From the NCBI GenBank assembly GCA_019828595.1, contig JAHQRK010000003.1:2728001-2792000 (forward strand): DNA of 64,000 nucleotides, given 5' to 3'. Of this stretch, positions 56,030 through 64,000 are shown in pieces (the first letter of the stretch is position 1; every line of letters begins with the position of its first letter). The translations under genes and the position numbers were made by a program. Source of the DNA: Aphanomyces cochlioides. Lineage: Eukaryota; Oomycota; Saprolegniomycetes; Saprolegniales; Verrucalvaceae. Below the pieces are notes generated by a model. It searched no databases. It was not told the origin of the DNA and worked only from the letters and a program-made list of their open reading frames with translations.

Positions 56030-58055
56030 ATGGCCAAGGCGGTGAAGCAAAAGTCTCTGACGGAAGATGAATTGCTCAAACTCGAGAAGATGGAGCTCTC
56101 GGACGACGAGGATGATTTCCAGTACACAAACGTCGAAGTGTTGGATGACGATGATGACGACGACGAAGTGGACTTTCAAGCCGTGTTGCGCAATTTGAAC
56201 AAAGAAAAGGAAAGCAACACGGCGACGGAGAAAGCGCCCTCTCCCGTCTCGAAGGGATTGAACAACTCGAGCAGCATTCCACCGCGAGCTGTGAGCACGC
56301 AAGTCCGCCCATCTGTCGTCGACGACTTCATTCGGAATTTCCTTATCAAGATCAGCATGCCACGGACTTTGGACACGTTCAACACGGAATGGTATGAGCT
56401 CATGGCGAAAGGCAAGCTCAAAGAGGAGGATATTGGCGTCGTGCCAGACATTTATCTACGGAATCAAGCGCTAGACGATCAGGTTAAGGCATTGAGGAAG
56501 CAGCTCGATGAGACAAAGAAGATCACAGAGAAAGCCAAAGGTAATCACGCCTTCCTACGCGCTCTATTTATTGTTGTCTGCCAGGGACCTGGGATAAATT
56601 TCGTCACCAACGTGACGTCCATAAGATGCATCATCAGCGCGTTGTCCAGGAGAAGAATTCGCTCCTCGATAAGATTAAAAAGCTCCGCAAGAACATCGCC
56701 GCATACGAACCGCTCTTGGCCGAACTACGTACCAAGTATGAAGTTGCCATGAAGGAAAAGTTGCTCATGCGACTCGAACGCGACCGCTACATGGCCAAGA
56801 CAGAAGCTCTGGTAAAATTCCATTACCAGTGGTTTTAACATCTCTATGCCACCATCTAGGAAGCGCAAGTTCGAGCACTTGAGCAAAAAGAAAGCAAGAG
56901 CAGTGCGGCTAAATCAACCGCGTCGCCGACGAAGTCCAGCATTGGGAAGAAGAGCAAGAAAGGAGACACCAAGCTCCCGACGGACAATGCACCAAATCCT
57001 CACGCCGACAAGCAATACGAAGTCGTGCAGATCAAACGGTACACTGCTCTACTCGCATATCTTTATCCTCACGTGGAGTTTGCTAGTGTCGAGCAGAACA
57101 AAGTATTCCAAGGACACCTCAATTCCATCGCCGCCGTGGCCTTCCATCCAAAGAACCCAGTGCTTGCGACTGTGTCGGACGACGAAACTTGGAAGCTCTG
57201 GTCATTGCCAAATTGTGAGCTCATCATGAGCGGCGAAGGCCATCGCGATTGGATTGCAGGCATTGAATTCCATCCTCGAGGAACGCACATCGCGACGTCG
57301 TCTGGTGACAACACGATCAAGCTGTGGGATTTTGTCAGTGCGTCGTGCACGCTCACGTTGCAGGACCATGCGCATCCCGTATGGGAAAGCGCCTTCCACC
57401 ACGAAGGCGACTTTTTAGCGTCCTCTTCCATGGACCACACGTGCAAACTATGGGATCTCCACACTGGTAAATGCCGCAAGACGTTCCGTGGCCATGTCGA
57501 TTCGGTCAACAGCGTCTGCTTCCAGCCGTATACCGTCAACATTTGCACGGGATCAGGCGACAAGACCGTCTCAATCTGGGATATTCGGTACGTCCGTGCT
57601 CTAAACCCTTCTTGCAATTAACTCGAGAGCAGCTCGGGACTGTGTGTTCAAACGTTCTACGGCCACCAAAACACTTGCAACAGTGTTGCCTTCAGCCTCA
57701 CGGGCGACACAATTGCCTCCTGCGATGCTGACGGATTTATCAAGCTCTGGGATGTACGCATGGTCGCTGAGCGAGCCACGATCGATGGAGGGCAGCAGCC
57801 CCTCAATTCCGTTGCGTTTGATAAAAGCGGTCAAGTTGTCGCCGCCGCGAGTGACGACGGCACGATCAAAATGTGCAATGCCAAGACGTATGAGTACATT
57901 TCTGACTTGCGTGGCCACGAAGGACCTGTCCAGGTATGACCTTGTACCCTTGCCAACCCATGGTGACTTGTGCTTTGTAGTCAGTCAAGTTCGAATCTGT
58001 AGGGAGATACATTGCATCTGCCAGCTCGGACTGCACGTTTCGACTGTGGGCGTAG
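56030..58055 (+). CDS. SPAG16: SPAG16/PF20-like axonemal central-pair WD40 protein
   Basis: Five exons (56030-56540, 56585-56811, 56860-57587, 57630-57933, 57981-58055) give 614 residues, close to SPAG16 (631). Introns are 42-48 nt. An acidic N-terminus is followed by a coiled coil carrying the family stretch TWDKFRHQRDVHKMHHQRVV and YEVAMKEKLLMRLERDRYM. From about residue 330 come seven WD40 repeats (GHLNSIAAVAFHP, GDNTIKLWDF, MDHTCKLWDL, GDKTVSIWDI, ADGFIKLWDV, and a final SSDCTFRLWA at the stop). The protein bridges central-pair microtubules in motile flagella, fitting an organism with swimming zoospores. It converges on the La gene, 113 bp away. Confidence 0.9.
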
Positions 58056-58168
58056 AGGAAAGCGCTACTTGCAATGCTCTCCAAGGCAATGCTCCTTTCA
58101 TGCTCGTAACTCTTAGACGAGATTACTTATATTCAATATTCACTGTCAGTCCTATCCTTTTCGTGCAT

Positions 58169-59725
58169 TTAGCGACGTTGGCCACGACCACCACGACCAC
58201 CACGGCCACCGCGACCGCCACGGCCTCCAAAGTCTTGGCGCTGACGTTTGTTGTTGTCTGCTTGAGCAAAGCGCGCCCGTCGAGAGCTTTCAACGCCGAT
58301 CCAGAAGGCGTGTTCTTCTTCACCAGTCAAGACTTCAGCACCGGTGATGGCTTCATCTTTGGAGCCAACCTTGACGCTGCCAGCTTGGACCAACTCAACG
58401 AGCTTGGTCGCCGCCGCGGCCGCATCCACGCGGAGAACGGCTTCTGATTGACCCAATTGAAATTGGATGAAGGCGACGACGCCGACTTCGGTCAAGAGTT
58501 CGTTCAGCTTGTCCTTGATCACGTCGCGAGACACTTCAGAGGGAACGCCGGTGAGCTTGACCACCAAACCATGGTCGTAGTCAATGTCAACTGGAGGCTC
58601 GTCACCCACGTCAAGCAAGTGGAAAGCTGGTTTCTTTCCACCAAGGACTGGTTCTTCCAACGCGTTAAGCTTTTCAAATACCGTCGTGGCTTGAGTGTTG
58701 TCCGTGCACACGATCTTAGCCATGGAAGAACCGGTGGGGAACTCAATGAAAGGTGTGCGGATGCCGCTATCACTGAGGGCCGCAGTAATGAGGTCCTTGA
58801 CTTCGAAGATCTTGACACCCTTGCCGATCGACGTGATGGCGACATACTTGCGAGCACCGTCTGCAGCCTTTCGCTTCTTGGACGAGTCCTTGCGAGGACG
58901 GTTCGCAATGGCAGCTTCGTCGTCAATAAGTTCGAACGAAAGCTTCGCGCCTTCCAACTCGACTGGGTTCGCTTCCAACCAAGCAAGACCTTCCTTGGCG
59001 GTCGACACTTGCGAGTAGAGCAATTGCAATTCATGGAGATCTTCGAACAAGTTGATCAAAGGCTTCTTGCTGCGGTCGTCCTTCCAGAGACCTTCCAACG
59101 CAGTCACGGCTTCTTGGAAGCCAACGGAAGCAGGAATGCCAGTGGCTTTCAAGATGGCTTGAATGCCCTTTTCAAAGTCACGCTTGTCGTCGTGCGAGAG
59201 CTTCAAGTAATCGGCGAGCAGAATTTTCTTGGGCGTGCGTCCAACGATTTGGATCGACTTGTCGTTCAAGACCGCTTGGCAAGTGGCTTCGTCTTTGAAT
59301 TCAACATGCACGCAGCCAATGTATCGACTGGCAATTTTGATCACACGCGTGTAGGCAACGGTGTTTTCATCAAACGATTTGTTAACTTCATCAATCGTAG
59401 GAGCAATCAAACCCAAGCCACTGAATGCCACTGTTCGCTTGGGAGCATCATCTTCTGGCAATGAAGCATTGACACGACGAAGAGCCGTTCGGTCTTCATT
59501 GAGTTCAACCACCTTGGACGACTCGATCGCAGCAGCGAGAACTTGTGGGTCAGTCGTCAAAGCTTGCAGCTTTTTGAACGTGAACAGGACCGAAAATGGG
59601 ACAAATCGGTCAGCATTCTTGGCGGTCTCAGCCTGGAGAAACTTGTCGCGACGGAAGTTGCTGTCCGAGAAGTAAAACTCGACTTGCTTGAGGATTTGAG
59701 CGGCCGTCGCGGTCGTGTCGGTCAT
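58169..59725 (-). CDS. SSB: La protein (RNA polymerase III transcript chaperone)
   Basis: Single exon, 518 residues from MTDTTATAAQ, which places the La motif at the N-terminus as usual; an in-frame ATG at 59833 adds an unlikely lead. Residues 8-90 are the La motif (KQVEFYFSDSNFRRDKFLQ, FVPFSVLFTFKKLQALT), which binds UUU-3' ends. An RRM follows at about 130-190 (VIKIASRYIGCVHVEFKDEA). The rest has two further RRM-like folds (about 315-385 and 395-475, VVKLTGVPSEVSRDVIKDKL) and ends with an RGG tail (GGRGGRGGRGGRG). The three-RRM-like arrangement is longer than human La (408). Nuclear, protecting nascent pol III RNAs. Confidence 0.88.
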   Translation of the reverse strand: MTDTTATAAQILKQVEFYFSDSNFRRDKFLQAETAKNADRFVPFSVLFTFKKLQALTTDPQVLAAAIESSKVVELNEDRTALRRVNASLPEDDAPKRTVAFSGLGLIAPTIDEVNKSFDENTVAYTRVIKIASRYIGCVHVEFKDEATCQAVLNDKSIQIVGRTPKKILLADYLKLSHDDKRDFEKGIQAILKATGIPASVGFQEAVTALEGLWKDDRSKKPLINLFEDLHELQLLYSQVSTAKEGLAWLEANPVELEGAKLSFELIDDEAAIANRPRKDSSKKRKAADGARKYVAITSIGKGVKIFEVKDLITAALSDSGIRTPFIEFPTGSSMAKIVCTDNTQATTVFEKLNALEEPVLGGKKPAFHLLDVGDEPPVDIDYDHGLVVKLTGVPSEVSRDVIKDKLNELLTEVGVVAFIQFQLGQSEAVLRVDAAAAATKLVELVQAGSVKVGSKDEAITGAEVLTGEEEHAFWIGVESSRRARFAQADNNKRQRQDFGGRGGRGGRGGRGGRGQRR

Positions 59726-60196
59726 GGTTCGAATGCGAAAATGAAAGGTGGCCAATCCTTTTAAAATATAATCCGCACCTCTTTCAGCTATAATGCACCT
59801 TCTATTCATGTATTCGGTGCGTATAGAATGCAATTTAAGGAAGTTTAACCTCTTGTTGAAGTTGTAACTTGAGTTTAGTATAAACTCTATTTAAGTACTT
59901 TCAAAATTAACGCACATGTTGTGTTCAGTTAGCACCACATTTACAAAAATATGGTGCTTAAATGGTCCTATTTAGGGTATTTTAGAATATTATTTAAGGT
60001 TATCCTCGTTCCAGTTATTTAAGGATTTATCGGTTGTTTAAGGTAATATGGTTTAAAGGGATATTAGGTTAAAACAATTTAGGGTATTTGACAAACCTCC
60101 ATTAGAGATTGACCAGCGCACTTGGGGAGGTACGAAGATGATGATGGCAGCTCGTCCCAAGCAGTTCTTGTGGTGACAAAGCGTCGTAGATTGAAG
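59726..60196. other. AT-rich intergenic region
   Basis: Shared upstream region of the divergent La gene and the first tail-anchored gene. From 59870 to 60085 it is made of degenerate TTTAAGG/TTTAGGG-like words. No gene seen. Confidence 0.45.
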
Positions 60197-60469
60197 ATGG
60201 CGAGCCGCACGAATGCATCCGTCCCGTTTATGATCACCGCCAAGATGAAGTATGATCTCAAGACGTTGGGATACACGGATGAAGACATTTACAAGATGAA
60301 AGTCGACGATGCGCACGAGATCCTCAGCTCGGGCTTGCGAAAAGGTGAAGTGAAGAAAACGTACGGCAAGAAAAAGTTGTCGTCTTCATCGCTTGCATCG
60401 TATATTCCAACGATTGCAGCGTTAGTGCTCACGCTTGCACTTGTCTACTTTGTATTCTTTCCCAAGTAG
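60197..60469 (+). CDS. Small tail-anchored protein 1
   Basis: 90 residues from MASRTNASVPFM; an in-frame GTG/ATG-less extension upstream is not used. The middle has the motif MKYDLKTLGYTDEDIYKMK followed by DAHEIL, then a basic linker (KKTYGKKKLSS) and a C-terminal hydrophobic segment (IAALVLTLALVYFVFF) ending three residues later. This is the layout of an ER or mitochondrial tail-anchored protein with a small UBA-like helical head. Function unknown. A related gene follows immediately. Confidence 0.75.
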   Translation: MASRTNASVPFMITAKMKYDLKTLGYTDEDIYKMKVDDAHEILSSGLRKGEVKKTYGKKKLSSSSLASYIPTIAALVLTLALVYFVFFPK

Positions 60470-60570
60470 AAGTTGTAGACACGATAGAGTGTGTGCATGG
60501 AATGCGTAACGTAGAGTCGATGACATCTCTGCTGCATGTCGAGTGTTATCAGAGTCTTATTGTATTGTAG

Positions 60571-60942
60571 TCTCGGGTCCACAGCAAGCAAGTGCAGAAG
60601 TCCTGCCTGCTCCACGGTCAAATGCACGTCCGTCGCCCGTCACAGGCTCGATGAAGCACGAGCTCAAGCAGCTTGGGTATTCCAACGATGAAGTCACGAA
60701 AGTCAGCATCATCCTTGGCTTATCCATGTCTCAATGGCAAGTAGATGCCACCTGATATCGCGCACCAAATCCTCGCCACAAAGTTGCGCAAACGCGTCCT
60801 GCCGAAGCCAACCACGGTGAACCCCCACCCGCCGGTCGCTGACGAAAGTTCCCAACCCGAAATCTCGCCGTGGGCAGTCGTGGTATGCGTTCTCCTCGCC
60901 ATCGTGGTTGTCGCCGTGCAATCGTCATCGAGTTTCAGCTAA
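60571..60942 (+). CDS. Small tail-anchored protein 2 (5' end uncertain)
   Basis: Two exons, 60571-60701 and 60745-60942, joined by a 43-nt intron. The head repeats the pattern of the preceding gene: MKHELKQLGYSNDEVTK then PDIAHQIL, followed by a Pro-rich linker and a C-terminal hydrophobic segment (WAVVVCVLLAIVVVAV). The open frame begins after a likely acceptor (TATTGTAG at 60570), so a short first exon must lie upstream; a 28-nt intron from ATGTCGA at about 60537 fits by frame but is unusually short. Otherwise translation could start at ATG 60651. Tandem duplicate of the 60197 gene; intron present only here. Confidence 0.65.
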
Positions 60943-60970
60943 GTTGTGCATGAAAGAGCTGCTCGTTATG

Positions 60971-63900
60971 TTATATCGTCAAGCTTGCATGTTGATCCAC
61001 GAAGGAATCAACTTCCGTCAGCACTTCATCGTAGGATGCTACCGCTCGAGGGTAGACTCGAATCCAGCCCGAGCCTGAATCATGGCTCATCTTCTCAATG
61101 CGATTCCAGTGGAGGTGGCGTTGGAGTGTGATGGAGATTTCCTGTGCGCCCGCTACGACTTGCCATGCTGCAAAGCCAGCTTGCTGGATGCACTCGGCAA
61201 TCGCTTGTTGAAGCACTGACGCCGTGGACTCATTCGGTGGAAGTGCCACGACAAGATGCAAGAAGACGCCCCATGTACCACGCACTGCATGATCAAACCG
61301 CCGTTGAATGCAAGCAAGCTAGTGGAGTTCAGCGTCACCTTTGGGCAGTTTACTCACCTGGAGGAGTAGGATTAGTCGTTCGTAGCGTGGATCTTCTTGA
61401 TCTCGCTCTTGGACAGGCCAGCGGAGTTGAAATTCGAGCGTCGCGCCGAGTCCCATTCGAGTTGTAAGGAGATGGGTGCGTTGCTAATCACAAACGACTA
61501 CAATCAAGGATAGAGCTCTCACTCGTTACCTGTGCCGACGGATAGAATGCTTCCATGCCAACTTCAATTGCCGCCGCAGCCTGAAGCGACAGTGGAAAGA
61601 GTGCATCTGTGCGTTTCGTGCCGAGTGAGATCAAATGCTCGAGCGATTGCAGCATCGGGTCTTGACTTCCATTGTCCAAGCCGACTTCAGCGGGGTTGAC
61701 ACGACTCAGCACAAGTCGGCGGACATTACACGTGATGATCTAAAGCAAAATGGGATATCATTAAGCCGAGCCAGTGCACGGAATACCTGTAGGACAGTTA
61801 GAGCCATCGTTGTTGGCGTAAATTTGCAGTCCGTTGAAGGCGTCGTTGTGGACAGGGACCGCGTAAATTGGGAGGTAGCATCCGTCATCCTGTCGTACAA
61901 AGTGGTGCTGGCTGGATCGAGCCATGGCGCAAGAAGAGCTCGCAGGAGATCTGAGCAGAGATCAAAGATGTTTGGGCACACTTGAATCGAGAACGGGTCT
62001 TCGAGACGACTCAGTTCGTCTTCACGACGTCCGACAAACTCTTCAGGTCGTTGCATGCGATGCATTTGCCACACACTCAGTTCGCCTAGAATGGTCAAGA
62101 GGACCATTGCAAGCTACACGCCATACTCCATGAGGTGTGCTCCACCGCCGTTTGATTACCTGGACGTGGCTTTGAATGCATTTCACAAACGAAGGCTACA
62201 GGAGAAACAAGGTCTAGAAAGATAGAGAAAGGATTGAAAACCTGGCTGACAAGGAGGACGACAACTGGAGCTGACGTCGCAGTCTCTGGAGAGTCCAGTG
62301 TTGGATGTGACTATGACAACAGGGTGGGCGTCGGGGCGATTTGCTTTCTCGACAGACCTGGACTGGTGCATCACTCAACGACACATTGGCCGGCACTGGC
62401 GAGTAGACTTCGAGGCCTGGGATATTTTGGAGGATTTGAATTGTTCGCCGCGTGACTTCGTCCTGGAGACTGAGCGACATTTGATGAATGATTCGTTTTT
62501 CGATCTTGGTGGTGTCGGTGGTTGACTGCATCATAACGCGTTGGATCGTCAGCGAGAGCTCCGTTAAGAATTTCAGCGTCTCGTCAGGATCAAGGGCGTC
62601 GTCGGTCGTATTGAGAAGGCACTGGACGAGATGAAGCAGAGCACACAGAGAACCAGACACCAGCGCGAGTTTCTACTCTTTCTAGATTCATTCCAAGTTT
62701 CATGTCGAGATCTAACCTGCAAGATAGATCGTGCGAGGCATCGGACAGTCGCGTGTGGTGACGCAGTCGCAGCTGTAGCAACCCATGTAAGAAGGTCCTC
62801 AAGCAGTTGATTTGGCGGGGTGTAGAGCACCTCAGTCGGCGTTGCATACGCTCGTAAAGCATGCAGACCAAAGTGTGAACACTCTACTCACTAGATTGAC
62901 GAATGCAATCCAGTTGCAGTCGCACCTGTAGTTTGAGTCATCACGACCTTCACATGGGTAGCAGTTGTAGCTGTTGATAGGACCAGACGTTGGTCCGTGA
63001 TGGGGTTGAGTATAATCGCAACAGTGTCGTATGCCTTGCCGCCATCGCTTGAGACTAGCACTGTGTAGCTGTGGCAGAGATAGGAAGCGTGCCAGTGAAC
63101 AGAAATCGCAGCAATCGGCACTGGTGGATCAAACATGATGCCCACTTCGACTGTGGCATCTCGTGCCATCGAAGGAGACTTCCAAAATGTAGAGCTTAGC
63201 TCAAGAACTCTACGAAGACGTGTAGCTGTACAACATCAAGATGAAAGTACTGGTTAGCATCATGTTGATCATCGAATTGTGCCGTGGCAAAAGCTTGTGT
63301 TGGAATTAAATGCGTCGTCGGGGCGGAGCTTGGAGGAGCCCAGTCTTGAAAAAGCCGCAGGGCGTCAGGCTTGGACAGAATGAGAGCAATCTACACGCAC
63401 GTTACTGACATGATGCAAACAGAGTGTACCTGTTTGAGTGGTTCGATCGCCTTAAGGCTACGGCTATCGAAAGACTTGATGATGGTTGTCAGTAGGCGAA
63501 TGTAGATCTGCCAATAATGGCGTTATGAGGACGAAATGGCGATGAGATACTTGATGGAGTTGATTTGTGTCTGAAGGTGACGCTAGTTGACGCTTCCGGT
63601 ACACAGGTCCTAGTGAGATGGATGGTGGAATTGGGCATTGCTCAATGCGTTCGAGGACAAATTTGAGCTCACTCTTGGGCAAGCGTACAGCCACCTACGT
63701 GTATGAACATGAGCGATTCGTTCAACCTTGTACAAGTACTGCTTGCAATGGCATGCCTTGTCGTGGGCATCCCGTGACGTGTGGCATACTCAGTTGGAAA
63801 TTGGACACTTTGAGCTGGCGATGGCTCATCGTGACCAGTGTACATGTATTGGTACGAGTAGTGAGCACTTCTCGCGAGCTGGGAAAGACGACACTTGCAC

Positions 63901-64000
63901 AGCACGCTTCATCGCATTGGAGAATCGTGTGGTCAATTTCGTCGACTCGTAGTGGAAAATATCTAATTATCTCAGTCAGTCTCTACCTCTCAGTGAGTCT
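60971..64000 (-). CDS. Large protein with discoidin-like domain, C-terminal part (5' end outside window)
   Basis: Fourteen exons visible: 63962-63856, 63814-63740, 63694-63551, 63507-63430, 63390-63251, 63209-62926, 62883-62717, 62672-62358, 62310-62242, 62195-62160, 62113-61787, 61739-61530, 61483-61358, 61318-60971, giving 807 residues to the stop. Introns are 39-47 nt and 11 of 13 are phase 0. The exon pair at 63209 and 62883 encodes an F5/8-type (discoidin) beta-sandwich: VLELSSTFWKSPS, VEVGIMFDPPVPIAAISVHW, YTVLVSSDGGKAYDTV, HVKVVMTQT, FGLHALRAY. The remainder is helical, HEAT-like. Such domains dock large ubiquitin ligases or scaffolds to partners; no catalytic motif is visible here. 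Exon choices near the right edge (63740-63962) are the least certain. Confidence 0.7.

Noticed and set aside
58448..59464. 338-codon plus-strand frame opposite La
   Set aside because: Antisense shadow; La motif and RRM are clear on the minus strand.

Overview
This window looks like nuclear DNA of an oomycete, most likely a saprolegnialean such as an Aphanomyces relative. The grounds are inference from content. Genes are dense and broken by very small GT-AG introns: those I could place run from 36 to 53 nt, often with a CTRAY-like branch site. There is a flagellar central-pair WD40 protein, several START/FYVE-like proteins of a kind expanded in oomycetes, and LTR retrotransposons. No bacterial, organellar or CRISPR features were seen. 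Exon boundaries were worked out by reading frame and splice sites, without transcript data.

Layout. 1-19.4 kb: three minus-strand paralogues (1-2881 truncated by the window edge, 11851-15234, 15900-19424) encode a signal peptide, a huge Pro/Thr/Ser ectodomain with tandem repeats, and a multi-pass membrane domain resembling TRP/FLC-like channels. Between them lie RRP12 (+), an ankyrin-PH-RING protein (-) and an 11-exon coiled-coil protein (+). 19.4-46.5 kb: a repeat-rich block. It holds a bZIP-like/START-like gene, three START plus FYVE-like genes, a Ty1/copia element (23078-28922), a Ty3/gypsy element (33987-39345), foldback/MITE-like inverted repeats and long stretches without convincing genes. 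46.5-64 kb: a compact housekeeping block. It holds a three-part fusion (BtuF-like domain, DUF5522-like cysteine cluster, DPH6 diphthine-ammonia ligase), a STRIP/Far11 homologue, a CBP/p300-type acetyltransferase with a bromodomain, a helical protein of unknown function, SPAG16/PF20, La protein, two small related tail-anchored proteins, and the C-terminal 807 residues of a large protein with a discoidin-like domain that runs off the right edge.

How it fits together. The window mixes ribosome and translation functions (RRP12, La, DPH6), signalling and chromatin (STRIPAK scaffold, KAT11 acetyltransferase, ankyrin-PH-RING), flagellar motility (SPAG16) and lineage-specific families (mucin-TRP, START-FYVE). 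Convergent neighbours are 19-162 bp apart, so their 3' ends probably overlap in transcripts. Both retrotransposons carry disabling mutations although their LTR pairs differ at only three positions each.
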